From NCBI RefSeq assembly GCF_022811725.1, contig NZ_CP094527.1:7068001-7132000 (forward strand): DNA of 64,000 nt, written 5' to 3'. This DNA comes from Mucilaginibacter sp. SMC90 (GTDB taxonomy: Bacteria; Bacteroidota; Bacteroidia; Sphingobacteriales; Sphingobacteriaceae). The notes beneath the pieces are model-generated. The model saw nothing but the letters and a program-made list of their open reading frames with translations. It was not told the DNA's origin and did no database searches. Shown here piece by piece: positions 52,260 through 61,700 of the stretch; the first letter of the stretch is position 1, and every line of letters begins with the position of its first letter. A program made the position numbers and the translations under genes.

Positions 52260-52694
52260 CTAAACCTTCCCTGTGTGCCCGTAGCCGCCTTCGCCCCGCT
52301 GAGTTTCGTTCAGCACCTCCACCTGTTCCCAGCTAACACGCTCGTGTTTGGCAACTACCATTTGGGCTATCCTGTCGCCGGTGTTGATCTCAAAATCCTC
52401 TGACGAAAAATTGATCAGCAATACTTTGATCTCACCGCGGTAATCAGCATCAATGGTGCCGGGTGAATTAACAATACCTATACCATGCTTAAATGCAAGA
52501 CCGCTTCTCGGGCGGATCTGCGCTTCAAAACCTTCGGGCAATTCGATATATAAACCTGTTGGAATGAGTTTACGCTCCATTGGTTTAAGCGATACTGCAG
52601 TTTCTATATCGGCCCGCAGGTCCATACCCGCCGCGTGTGCTGTTTCATAAGCAGGCAAGGTATTTTTTGATTTATTAATTACACGGATTATCAT
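52260..52694 (-). CDS. dut: dUTP diphosphatase
   Basis: Dut cleaves dUTP to dUMP, keeping uracil out of DNA and feeding dTMP synthesis. The 144-residue protein has the five motifs of trimeric dUTPases: AGMDLRAD (motif 1), PRSGLAFKHG (2), GIVNSPGTIDADYRGEIKV (3, catalytic Asp), RIAQMVVAK (4) and RGEGGYGHTG (5, C-terminal arm). Its start overlaps the flippase stop by four bases (ATGA), so it is translated from the same mRNA. The TPR gene follows after a repeat-filled gap of 102 bases. Confidence 0.97.
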   Translation of the reverse strand: MIIRVINKSKNTLPAYETAHAAGMDLRADIETAVSLKPMERKLIPTGLYIELPEGFEAQIRPRSGLAFKHGIGIVNSPGTIDADYRGEIKVLLINFSSEDFEINTGDRIAQMVVAKHERVSWEQVEVLNETQRGEGGYGHTGKV

Positions 52695-54235
52695 CGTTTA
52701 AATATAGCTTTTAACTCGTTGCGCTCAAAGTAAAGCGCGCCGGCTGCAAATAACAGTAAAAGCCCGTTACCAACAAAAATATTACGATTAAATACCGTAA
52801 ACGACAGAAAAACAAACACTACCGCGACAATTATATACGCTATATTCTTTTTTAAGTTGTACGGGATAGGATAATTTTTTTGCCCCCATATGTATGATAG
52901 CACCATCATGGTTGCATAGGCCGTAAGTGAAATCCAGGCCGAAGCCATGTAGCTGTATTTAGGGATAAAAATAACATTGAGCACGATGGTAATTACCGCC
53001 CCGATACCCGATATATACAAGCCATAGCGCGTTTGATCAGACAGCTTGTACCACACCGATAAGTTCATATAAATACCCAGGCTTACATAACCTAAAAGCA
53101 AGGGTGGTATTACGCGCAACCCGGTCCAGTACAAGGCGGTTTGTTTTGCGTCTTCGCCTTTTATAAAATATTTCAGCATTTCGATATTGGCTACAATACC
53201 AACGAATATGATACAAATTGCTATCACAAAATAATTCATGATGCGGGCGTAGGTTTGCCCTGCATTTTTGTTTTTAGCCTGACTAAAGAAAAATGGTTCG
53301 GCCCCGAGCCTGAAAGCATTCACAAAAATACTCAGGAAAACGGAGATCTTGGCACAAGCCCCGTAAGTACCAACATCAAGCAGGCTGTTTTCGGGCAGCA
53401 GCTTACTAAGTAAAATTTTATCGAGATTTTCGTTTACCAGGTACGATAAATTGGCTATCAATATCGGCCAGCTATAGCTGTACATACTCGCCAGCATTTT
53501 ACCATCTATACTAAAGCGAAGCTTCAACAGTTCGGGAGCAAGCAGTATAAGTGTGATAACACTTGATATCAACTCCGACACAAATACGTAACCTACCCAT
53601 TTTGGCGTATACCACCGCATGATCCATTCGGAGCCTGCGTAATGGTGATTTAGCCAAAGCGGAATGATCTTTATAAAAACAAAGTTAAATGCAACAAAAA
53701 TGAGTACGCTTACCAGTTTAATAATACCATATCTGCCAGGCCTGCCTTCGGCACGGATCTTAACAAAGGGAATTGCGCACCAGGCGTCGATAATCACTAT
53801 TGAAAAGAAAAGATATAGATATTTCATGAAATCGGCATGCGAGGTACCGGTCAGGGCTTTAACCTCGATCCCTTTTGAGGCCATTTTTTTGGTGTTACTT
53901 GCGTCGACGAAATCGGCAAAATGGCTTGCAAACGGCAAAGAACAAAGCAGGAAAATAACAGTTACTGCAAGCACCGAGGCAAAGGCGTTGTTGTAAACCT
54001 GTTGTTTTTTATCCTCATGCTTGTTCAGGTACCTGAAAAAGGTAGTTTCCATTCCGAACGATAACAATGCATTCATCATGGAAACATAGCTGTACATAAC
54101 AGTTATGATACCATATGCCCCGGTAGCGAAAGACCGCGTATAAAGCGGGGTCATTATAAAGGTGAGCACCCGGCTGGCAATGGTGCTTATACCATAAACA
54201 GCGGTTTGGCCGGCGAATTTTTTAGCGGTAGACAA
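52691..54235 (-). CDS. Polysaccharide/lipid-linked oligosaccharide flippase (Wzx/MATE type)
   Basis: The 514-residue protein has about 12-14 hydrophobic helices and the N-terminal pattern of Wzx-type flippases: AGQTAVYGISTIASRVLTFI, then MTPLYTRSFATGAYGIITVM. This group (MOP superfamily) moves undecaprenyl-linked sugar units to the periplasmic side for O-antigen or capsule making. No glycosyltransferase gene is near, so a flippase for a general lipid-linked precursor is also possible. It is 13 bases downstream of the acylphosphatase and overlaps dut by four bases. Confidence 0.88.
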   Translation of the reverse strand: MSTAKKFAGQTAVYGISTIASRVLTFIMTPLYTRSFATGAYGIITVMYSYVSMMNALLSFGMETTFFRYLNKHEDKKQQVYNNAFASVLAVTVIFLLCSLPFASHFADFVDASNTKKMASKGIEVKALTGTSHADFMKYLYLFFSIVIIDAWCAIPFVKIRAEGRPGRYGIIKLVSVLIFVAFNFVFIKIIPLWLNHHYAGSEWIMRWYTPKWVGYVFVSELISSVITLILLAPELLKLRFSIDGKMLASMYSYSWPILIANLSYLVNENLDKILLSKLLPENSLLDVGTYGACAKISVFLSIFVNAFRLGAEPFFFSQAKNKNAGQTYARIMNYFVIAICIIFVGIVANIEMLKYFIKGEDAKQTALYWTGLRVIPPLLLGYVSLGIYMNLSVWYKLSDQTRYGLYISGIGAVITIVLNVIFIPKYSYMASAWISLTAYATMMVLSYIWGQKNYPIPYNLKKNIAYIIVAVVFVFLSFTVFNRNIFVGNGLLLLFAAGALYFERNELKAIFKR

Positions 54236-54248
54236 TGATGATATTTAT

Positions 54249-54530
54249 TTATGGGCGCCTTTTAATAACCTCAAAATTACGATAGTTTTTCAATTCGCCC
54301 TCATGGCTTTCAACAGCATTTACTTCGGCATCCTGGGGACCTTCATTGCACCATTCAAGAAACATATCCAAAAAGGTATTATCTGCCTCGGCTTCAATAT
54401 ATACATCGCCATTAGGCTCATTTAGTACAAAACCGCGCACGCCAAGCTGATCGGCAACGGCTTTGGTTGCTTTGCGGAAAAAAACGCCTTGCACCTTGCC
54501 TTTAACTGTAATATTAAGATGTTTTGTCAT
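54249..54530 (-). CDS. acyP: Acylphosphatase
   Basis: Acylphosphatase hydrolyses acyl phosphates such as carbamoyl phosphate or 1,3-bisphosphoglycerate. The 93-residue cytoplasmic protein has the family motif VKGKVQGVFFRKATKAVADQ, with the catalytic Arg in FFRK, then GVRGFVLNEPNGDVYIEAEA with the conserved Asn in VLNEPNGDV. Both residues define the active site. It is the first gene of the envelope cluster (acyP, flippase, dut). A divergent promoter region of 130 bases separates it from yceI. Confidence 0.95.
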   Translation of the reverse strand: MTKHLNITVKGKVQGVFFRKATKAVADQLGVRGFVLNEPNGDVYIEAEADNTFLDMFLEWCNEGPQDAEVNAVESHEGELKNYRNFEVIKRRP

Positions 54531-54660
54531 CAGTTTTGTTGGATATGAAATATTACAAAGTTAACTTTTTTCCTGCTAAGCAACCTGCTTTACTTAACAA
54601 GCGTACTTATTATAAAACGACTATAGTTTAATTTGATTGATAAACACTAAAATCTATTTT

Positions 54661-55182
54661 ATGAAAAAAATTATTTTTTCGGCACTGATCGTTGCTTTCA
54701 CCGCCTTTTCGGCATTCGCGATTTTTAGCAACTGGAAAGTTAAAGGCGATGAAGCCCAGGTAACTTTTGAAGGCCACAGGGTAAGCGGTTCATTCAGCGG
54801 TTTAAAGGCCGATATAATATTCGACAAAGACCATCCCGAGCAAGCCAAGATTTCGGCAACTATTGATGTTACTACGGCAGCAACGGGCTTTTTCATTAAA
54901 ACCAGCCACGTAAAATCGGCCCTCGGTGCTGATGATTACCCAACCATTAAATTTGAATCGACCTCGATATCAAAAAGCGGCACCGGCTATGTTGCCAATG
55001 GTAAACTAACTATGAAAGGCAAAACTAATCCCGAGGCCATCCATTTTACGTTTGATGACAAAGGCAGCGAGGGTATATTTAAAGGCGACTTTAAAGTAGC
55101 TCCACCTAAATATGGTATCGACAGGAGTGGAACTCCTCCTGAAGTTACTATTCATTTAGTTGTGCCGGTGAGTAAAGGATAA
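54661..55182 (+). CDS. YceI-family periplasmic lipid-binding protein
   Basis: The 173-residue protein has a signal peptide (KKIIFSALIVAFTAFSAFA) and a YceI-like lipocalin-type barrel: NWKVKGDEAQVTFEGHRVSG at the start, then KISATIDVTTAATGFFIKTS and KSALGADDYPTIKFES with GKLTMKGKTNPEAIHFTF. YceI domains bind isoprenoid or quinone-type lipids in the periplasm and are often induced by stress. Ligand unknown. The ATG at 54661 is the start of the signal peptide; an upstream in-frame TTG at 54637 adds nothing recognised. The 3' end abuts a palindromic repeat region at 55183. Confidence 0.9.
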   Translation: MKKIIFSALIVAFTAFSAFAIFSNWKVKGDEAQVTFEGHRVSGSFSGLKADIIFDKDHPEQAKISATIDVTTAATGFFIKTSHVKSALGADDYPTIKFESTSISKSGTGYVANGKLTMKGKTNPEAIHFTFDDKGSEGIFKGDFKVAPPKYGIDRSGTPPEVTIHLVVPVSKG

Positions 55183-55330
55183 TATCTACACGAATCCGTG
55201 CATAGACTATTACAATTTAATCGAATTACACGAATTTTCCTTGACATCATTCGTGTAATTCGATTAAATTCGAGAGAATTAGTGACAAACCTTTATATTA
55301 ATTTCTTCACTCTGGTTTCGGGAGAGATCT
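55183..55330. repeat. Palindromic repeat element 2, unit 1 (left unit of tandem duplication)
   Basis: TATCTACACGAATCC starts the unit. A 21-bp perfect inverted repeat follows (55215-55235 with 55249-55269, core AATCGAATTACACGAAT). Its last part (from 55293) is a diverged copy of the end of the amidohydrolase gene. Unit 2 begins at 55331 with the same 15 bases. Confidence 0.85.
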
Positions 55331-55331
55331 T
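55293..55331 (-). pseudogene. Diverged copy of the last 13 codons of the amidohydrolase gene
   Basis: On the minus strand this reads KISPETRVKKLI followed by TAA. The amidohydrolase at 55437 ends KITPETKVKKLI and TAA. Aligned codons show three synonymous changes (CCT/CCC, GTA/GTG, AAG/AAA) and two conservative ones (Thr/Ser, Lys/Arg). Identity stops right at the first codon given. It is a remnant of a gene end, not an expressed gene. Confidence 0.8.
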
Positions 55332-55436
55332 ATCTACACGAATCCTTGTACAGATTGTTATAATTAAATCGAATTACACGAATGCTGCCTGAACGTTATT
55401 CGTGTAATTCGATCTGATTTGTAAAATTCGTGTCGA
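55331..55436. repeat. Palindromic repeat element 2, unit 2
   Basis: TATCTACACGAATCC (55331-55345) repeats the start of unit 1. A 16-bp perfect inverted repeat lies inside (55368-55383 with 55398-55413, ATCGAATTACACGAAT). The segment ends with AAATTCGTGTCGA, a partial complement of its start, and abuts the amidohydrolase stop codon at 55437. Confidence 0.85.
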
Positions 55437-56606
55437 TTATATTAACTTCTTTACTTTGGTTTCAGGAGTGATCTTAAACCCATCCAAACCACTGATAAGG
55501 TTAAGCCCGGGGGTTTTACCCACTTCAATTGTACCCTTTTCATCGTTAATGCCCAAATATTCGGCACCATTACGGGTACCCCATTCAACCAGGCGGGGCA
55601 AGCTTATTGAAGGAAACTTTTGCTGAATAGCCCGCATCTCGCTCAGTATGCATAATTTACTATTTGATGCCAGACTATCAGTACCAAGGGTAATATTAAA
55701 ACCCTGATCAATGAAAAGATCTATCTTGGGCAGGCGTCCTTCAATATACAGGTTAGCATTGGGGCAAAAGCACCAGTTTATTTTCCTGTCAAACCGTTTT
55801 ATAAAATAAATATCCTTCAGGTTAGTACACGTGTTATGTACCAGCAATACCTTTTGCCGGTTGGAGAGCAACGGGATGATTGATTGTACCGAGTTACGGG
55901 CCTGCGGTTTAAAGTAGGATATATCCATACCAAAATGCTCGTACAACTCTAAAAACGCACCAAGCTTATAGCGATAAAATTTATTCTCATCCTCACACTC
56001 CTGGTTATGGATACTCAGGAGGTTTTCATCGTCGGTGTCGCTATGTTTTTTGATGAGCTTAAAAAGTTCCTTTGATACCGAATAGGGAGCATGCGGGGTT
56101 ACAGAACATGAACCCGGCTTAAATTCATTAAGCAAGGCAAGCGCCTTTTCAAAAACTTCGGTAGCCTTTTCGGGTAAAAAACCAAAAGTTTCAACAAAGG
56201 TATGGTAGTATAATTTGCTTTCCTTCTTCATCGCAACACTGTTATTAGTGTTGGAGATATCGCCAACGGCCACAATACCATTATCATACATTTCCTGATC
56301 GGCTTTAACAATTGCGTCAAGAACTGCCTGCTGATCGGTATTACGTAAGGATTGTACGTCTTTTATAAAACTTACCAGGCCGCCTTTGGGTTTTACTTTA
56401 TCTTTTAGGTGTGAAAGTTCGGTATGGCAGTGCGTATTAACAAATCCGGGACAAATAATACCGCTTACCTGCTGTACATTTCCTCCCGGGTGCTTATTAC
56501 TATCGGCAACAGCGATGATCTTCCCCTGATCATCAACAGTGACTATACCATTTTTAATCGGATCGGCATAAACTGGAAAAACGTAATCGGCTCTAAAACT
56601 TTTCAT
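55437..56606 (-). CDS. Amidohydrolase-superfamily metal-dependent deaminase/hydrolase (TRZ/ATZ-like)
   Basis: The 389-residue protein belongs to the metal-dependent amidohydrolase superfamily. It has the HxH metal motif PGFVNTHCHTELSHL (His59, His61), a third His in VTPHAPYSVS, the SIHNQECEDE segment, and the metal-binding Asp in NITLGTDSLASN. The set matches the cytosine-deaminase/TRZ-ATZ branch, so an aminohydrolase acting on a purine-like, pyrimidine-like or futalosine-type base is possible. Substrate cannot be told. The stop codon is part of a tandem duplication: a diverged copy of the last 13 codons lies about 144 bases downstream. The gene is divergent from rlmN. Confidence 0.88.
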   Translation of the reverse strand: MKSFRADYVFPVYADPIKNGIVTVDDQGKIIAVADSNKHPGGNVQQVSGIICPGFVNTHCHTELSHLKDKVKPKGGLVSFIKDVQSLRNTDQQAVLDAIVKADQEMYDNGIVAVGDISNTNNSVAMKKESKLYYHTFVETFGFLPEKATEVFEKALALLNEFKPGSCSVTPHAPYSVSKELFKLIKKHSDTDDENLLSIHNQECEDENKFYRYKLGAFLELYEHFGMDISYFKPQARNSVQSIIPLLSNRQKVLLVHNTCTNLKDIYFIKRFDRKINWCFCPNANLYIEGRLPKIDLFIDQGFNITLGTDSLASNSKLCILSEMRAIQQKFPSISLPRLVEWGTRNGAEYLGINDEKGTIEVGKTPGLNLISGLDGFKITPETKVKKLI

Positions 56607-56750
56607 TAAAATTTAAACTTGGTATCGTAACACATAACGTTTTTCAAAACAAACTATCCTGCAAAATAAGTACAATTAACTTTTAGTTATTGTTTTTTAT
56701 TCAGCCAAAAAGAATGACTTTAAAAAAAGATAGATTTTTTTAAATTTAAG

Positions 56751-56758
56751 TACTTTTG
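56751..56758 (+). promoter_or_regulatory. Putative -7 promoter box of rlmN (TACTTTTG)
   Basis: TACTTTTG is a perfect TAnnTTTG box only four bases before the GTG start codon at 56763. If used, transcription starts at or next to the start codon and the mRNA would be leaderless. No clear TTTG -33 box is present in the A/T run upstream. Confidence 0.5.
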
Positions 56759-56762
56759 CACT

Positions 56763-57830
56763 GTGAACAATACAAAAGATAAAATTGACATCCGCAGCCT
56801 GAGTCTGAATGCTTTACAGGAGCATTTTATCCGCATGGATGAAAAAGGCTTCAGGGCAAAACAGGTTTATGAATGGCTTTGGAAAAAATCTTGCTTTTCT
56901 TTCAACGAGATGAGCAATATTTCAAAAGAACTCCGTGCTAAACTGGATGCAAATTTTGTAATTAATAATGTAAAAATTAATTCTTCACAGGTTAGTGCTG
57001 ATAAAACTATAAAAAATTCTTTTATTTTACACGATAACCATTTAATTGAGGGTGTTTTAATCCCTACTCCCGGCCGTATGACGGCCTGTGTATCATCGCA
57101 GGTGGGTTGCAGCCTTACCTGTAAATTTTGCGCTACAGGTTATATGGAACGCAAAAGGAACCTCAACCCCGACGAAATTTACGATCAGGTAGTTTTAATT
57201 GATCAGCAAGCCCGCGAAAACTATAATCAGCCTTTATCAAATATTGTTTACATGGGCATGGGCGAACCATTGCTTAACTATGCCAATATGATGAAGTCTA
57301 TAGAGCGCATTACTTCTGAAGATGGGCTTAATATGGCTGCTAAACGGATTACCGTATCAACTGCCGGCATTGCTAAAATGATCAAAAAACTGGGCGACGA
57401 CCAGGTAAAATTTAACCTGGCCCTTTCCCTCCATGCTGCAAACGATGAAAAGCGTAATACCATTATGCCTATTAATGAGCAAAATTCATTAAAGGCATTG
57501 GCCGAAGCTTTGAAATATTACTATGCCAAAACCAAAAACCCGGTTACCTACGAGTACATCATTTTTGATGGTGTAAACGATGGCATCCAGGATGCGATAG
57601 AACTGGCCAAGTTTTGCAAACACCTGCCCTGCAAGGTTAACATCATTGAATATAACCCCATTGCCTTTGCCAGCTACATCAACGCCGGCGAAGATAAGGT
57701 TGAGGCATTTGCAGACTACCTTACCAAACAAGGCATCAACACACACCTGCGCCGCAGCCGCGGTAAAGATATTGATGCCGCCTGCGGACAGCTCGCCATC
57801 AAGGAAAAAGATAAACTGGCCGAAGTTTAA
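56763..57830 (+). CDS. rlmN: 23S rRNA (adenine(2503)-C(2))-methyltransferase RlmN
   Basis: RlmN is a radical-SAM enzyme that methylates C2 of A2503 in 23S rRNA, and of A37 in some tRNAs. The 355-residue protein has an N-terminal RNA-binding helical part (FRAKQVYEWLWKKSCFSFNE), the radical-SAM motif GCSLTCKFCATG (CxxxCxxC), MGMGEPLLNYANMMKSIERI, and the C-terminal IDAACGQLA, whose Cys carries the methyl group. VCVSSQVGC-type ACVSSQVGC supports RlmN over Cfr. The start is a GTG at 56763, just after a -7 box; the next in-frame ATG at 56835 would remove the conserved first helix. comF follows after 23 bases, so the two are probably one operon. Confidence 0.95.
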   Translation: MNNTKDKIDIRSLSLNALQEHFIRMDEKGFRAKQVYEWLWKKSCFSFNEMSNISKELRAKLDANFVINNVKINSSQVSADKTIKNSFILHDNHLIEGVLIPTPGRMTACVSSQVGCSLTCKFCATGYMERKRNLNPDEIYDQVVLIDQQARENYNQPLSNIVYMGMGEPLLNYANMMKSIERITSEDGLNMAAKRITVSTAGIAKMIKKLGDDQVKFNLALSLHAANDEKRNTIMPINEQNSLKALAEALKYYYAKTKNPVTYEYIIFDGVNDGIQDAIELAKFCKHLPCKVNIIEYNPIAFASYINAGEDKVEAFADYLTKQGINTHLRRSRGKDIDAACGQLAIKEKDKLAEV

Positions 57831-57853
57831 AAAATCCGTATTAAATTAAGGGC

Positions 57854-58552
57854 ATGAAATTACTGCGTGCCTACCTTGCTGATTTTGCTGCCCTGCTGTT
57901 TCCTGAGCTTTGCCCGGCCTGCCAGGCAAGTTTAGTGGCCGGTGAGCACATCATATGCAGCGATTGCCGCTTTAATTTGCCTTTTACCAATTTCCATCAG
58001 CAGCCTGCTAATGTTGTAGCCCAGCAGTTTTGGGGCAAAATTAATGTAGAGGCCGCCTATGCACTTTATTATTTTCACAAAGGGGGAAAGATCCAGAACC
58101 TGATGCACCACTTTAAATACAAAGGCATGCATCAAATAGGCAACCTGCTTGGCAGCATAGCCGGGGCGCAACTGGCCTCAAATGATATTTTTAATGCTAC
58201 AGATATAATAATTCCTGTTCCCCTGCACACAAGCCGCCTGCGCGAACGGGGTTACAACCAAAGCGCCTGTTTTGCTTACGGCCTTGCGGAAAAGCTAAAT
58301 GCTGTTGTTGATGAGCAGAGCCTGGTGCGTACAGTAGCTACTAAAACGCAAACCCAACGGTCGCGCTTTGCCCGGTTTGAAAACATGCAGAATGTATTTG
58401 CGGTTAAAAATCCTGCCGCACTTGAAGGTAAACACGTTTTATTGGTTGATGATATAGTAACCACCGGCTCAACGCTTGAAGCCTGCGGTGTCGAGTTATT
58501 GAAAGTACCCAGGTTGAAGTTGAGCATAGCTGCGATAGCTTATGCGGTGTAG
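57854..58552 (+). CDS. comF: ComF-family phosphoribosyltransferase-like protein
   Basis: ComF proteins are linked with DNA uptake in competent bacteria and with DNA repair. The 232-residue protein has the N-terminal zinc-binding cysteines (CPACQASLVAGEHIICSDC) and a C-terminal phosphoribosyltransferase fold: IIIPVPLHTSRLRERGYNQS and the PRPP-binding loop HVLLVDDIVTTGSTLEACGV. Length is typical of ComF. It lies 23 bases downstream of rlmN on the same strand. Other competence genes are not present in the window. A REP-like element follows, before the convergent kinase gene. Confidence 0.93.
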   Translation: MKLLRAYLADFAALLFPELCPACQASLVAGEHIICSDCRFNLPFTNFHQQPANVVAQQFWGKINVEAAYALYYFHKGGKIQNLMHHFKYKGMHQIGNLLGSIAGAQLASNDIFNATDIIIPVPLHTSRLRERGYNQSACFAYGLAEKLNAVVDEQSLVRTVATKTQTQRSRFARFENMQNVFAVKNPAALEGKHVLLVDDIVTTGSTLEACGVELLKVPRLKLSIAAIAYAV

Positions 58553-58580
58553 GATTAATTTGTGGCTAATGGTATAACCT

Positions 58581-58692
58581 ATGTCATTGCGAGGAGCAGC
58601 AAAGGTGGTGTAAGGGCGCGACGTGGCAATCGCATGCTATACAGGGCGGCCATACTTCCGTGCGATTGCCACGCTATCGCTCGCAATGACAT
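58581..58692. repeat. REP-like long hairpin element, copy C (inverted relative to A)
   Basis: ATGTCATTGCGAG (58581-58593) pairs with CTCGCAATGACAT (58680-58692). Inside, GTGGCAATCGCA pairs with TGCGATTGCCAC. The segment CGACGTGGCAATCGCATGC is the reverse complement of the right half of copy A, so C is in opposite orientation. It lies between convergent genes. Confidence 0.85.
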
Positions 58693-58722
58693 GGATTTTG
58701 ACCAATCTCTAACCACTAAAAG

Positions 58723-61700
58723 CTACTGCTGCTGATACCTGCTTAATTTATCATAAAGCACCCGCGGATCAAAAGGTTTGAGGATATAATCATTCATACC
58801 GGCATTGTTGATCTCGCCCATTTGGTTACTGAGCATGGAGGCCGTAAGGGCTATGATTGGCAATTGCTGAAAATAGCTGTCTGTTTTTGCACGGATAATG
58901 CCTGTGGCTTCCAAACCACCCATTTCAGGCATGTGAATATCCATCAGTACTACATTGTAATTACGGTTGGCTTCAACCTTTTCAATAGCTTCAATGCCGT
59001 TTTCGGCAAAATCAGCATTGGCACCCCACTTCTTTAAGATTTTGTTAATGAGGAGGCGGTTTATCTGATTATCATCAACTACTAAAACATTAATTTTAAG
59101 TCCTTCTTCCACGTTATTGCTATTTCTGTTTAACTGGTAATCACCCTTTTTAAAACCTATGGTAAACCAAAAGGTTGAACCCTGCCCCGGCACACTATCA
59201 ACATTTATCCGTGAGTCATGCAGCTCAATTAATCGCTTGCTGATGGCCAGGCCTAAACCGGTACCACCGTACTTACGTGTAGTATCCAATTCGGCTTGTT
59301 TAAACTGTTCAAATATGGTGCCCAGTTTATTAGCAGCAATACCTATACCTGTATCAATTACAGCAAACCTGATACGCACATCCTGCTCAGTTTCCTGTAT
59401 CACCCGCAAATCAATAGTGACACCGCCTTTATCGGTAAACTTAATAGCATTACCAACCAGGTTAAGTAGTATCTGGATCAGGCGGGTACGGTCGCCCAAA
59501 ATAACTTTAGGTATGGCCCCATCAATGGTCTTGCTAATATAAATATTTTTTTCACCGGCTTTATACTGCATCGAACTTGTTATACTTTGAACAAGCTCCG
59601 TTAAATCAACCCGCTCTTTTTCAAGCTCAACATTTCCGGTTTCGATCTTAGCAAAATCAAGCACATCATTGATCAGCGTCATCAGGTTTTCGGCCGAGAA
59701 TTTCAGAATGTTAAGATTTTCTTTCTGCCCTTCAAGCGGGTCGTCCTCCAGTAACAAATGCGACATACCAATTACGGCATTTAGCGGTGTACGGATTTCA
59801 TGGCTCATCACCGAAATGAACATATCTTTTGCACGGCTCAGCTGCAAAGCCTCCTCGCGGGCAGTGATCAATTCAATTTCGGCTTTCTTTTTAGCTGTTA
59901 TATCAATAATAACCTCTATATATTTATCTACCTCACCCCTGCTGTTGATGATCACCGAATTAATTACCGAAATCCACAACGGTTGCCTGTCTTTACGGTA
60001 AACCAACAGGTCAACCTCAAACGATTGTTTATTGCGGGACAGCTCACGCGCCTTTTGAATAATGGATACATCCGTAAGCTCGCCTTTAAGCACATCCCCA
60101 AGGTGATTATTTTCTACCTCGAGCAAAGTGTAACCCGTTATTTGCTCAAAGGCTTTATTTACCCATTCAACCTTACCATCACTGTTGTTAATTACCACGC
60201 CGCTGGCTGTACTGCTGGCCACTAATGATAGCATGGTCAACTGCTCTTCGGTTTTCTTACGCTGCGTGATATCAACCATTACGGCTATCTGCCGTTCAAC
60301 GCTGCCAACCTCATTAAACAATGGGCTATTTGATAAAAACACCCAAATTGGGGTTTTATCTTTTTTGTAAATTTTTATTTCAATCTCGTAGCCACGCTTT
60401 TCCTCCACAGCCTTTACCGCTGCCTTAAATACATTGAGGTCGGTATCTTCGCCAAGCAACATGGTACCAAACATCTTGCCCTGCATTTCATCAAGGGTAT
60501 AACCTGTAATACTTTCAAGGGCTTCGTTCATCCAAACCACCTCGCCCGTATTACTGCGGATAAGGATACCGCTGGGCGACTTGCGTGCTGCAAATGATAA
60601 TATTTCAACTTCCTGCTCGGCCAGTTTACGTTTGGTAATATCTATGATAATCCTGATGGATTTATCAACCGTTCCGTCACTTTTATAAATGAGGGAATTC
60701 ATTACCGAGATCCATTTAGATGCGCCGTTTTTTGCATTGAAGAACAGTTCAGCCTCGTACGGTACTTTATTGCGGATTGCCTCGTCCAGTTTTTCTATAG
60801 CTTCTGCACTTAAAGGTTTTCCCTTTATTACATCCCGCAAACGGAGTTGCTTAACATCGGCAAAAGTATAACCTGTTATATTTTCAAAGGCATCATTTGT
60901 CCACAATATGCGGTCGTGCGCATCACTGATCACTACCCCGTTGCTCACCTTACTTGCTACCAGCGAAAGGAGTTCGAGATCATGCGCAACCTGTTTCTGG
61001 TATGTAATGTCGCGGCCGCTGGCAAACCATTTATCGTTTTTGAAGGTCACCGACCAACTTATCCACTTACTATCCCCATCTACGGTAATTACAGGCGTTT
61101 CGATTTCAAATTTACGCTGTTGTTTACCGATACCTTTTTTTAGCGCATCCAATGATTGTTCGCGTGCCCATTCGGGGAAAAACTTCCAGATAGGCACACC
61201 GCATACCTCGGCCACAGCATAACCCAAAACAGATTTTACCGCGCGGTTAATATGCCCGATATTAAAATCCCTGTCCATGATGCAATGAATATCGGGCGAG
61301 CTGTCAAAAAGGTCATGAAATTCCTGGTGGCTTTTAAGGTTTTTTTCCAGTTCCAGTTTCTGTTTACGCAGCAGCAAATGAGACATAACCTCATCGGCCA
61401 GTGTGCGAAGCGCATCGCGCTGTTGGGCAGTAAGCCTGCGCGGCTGCATATCGATCACACATAACGAACCTAACCGGTGACCATCCGGATCAATCAATGG
61501 GGCGCCTGCATAAAAACGCACGCCCATTTCATTAGCACTGGGGTTATGCTTAAATTCCTCATCCTCCGCAGAATCGGTTATTTCAAGAAGCGCATCGGAT
61601 TGAATAGTACGGTTACAAAAAGCGTCGGCGCGGGGTGTTTCCCCCACGTCGACGCCGTATGTTGATTTAAACCATTGCCTTTCGGCATCAAGCAACGTAA

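Noticed and set aside
55183..55436. CRISPR array
   Set aside because: Only two repeat units of about 147 bases, no regular short spacers and no cas genes; it is a tandem duplication with palindromes.
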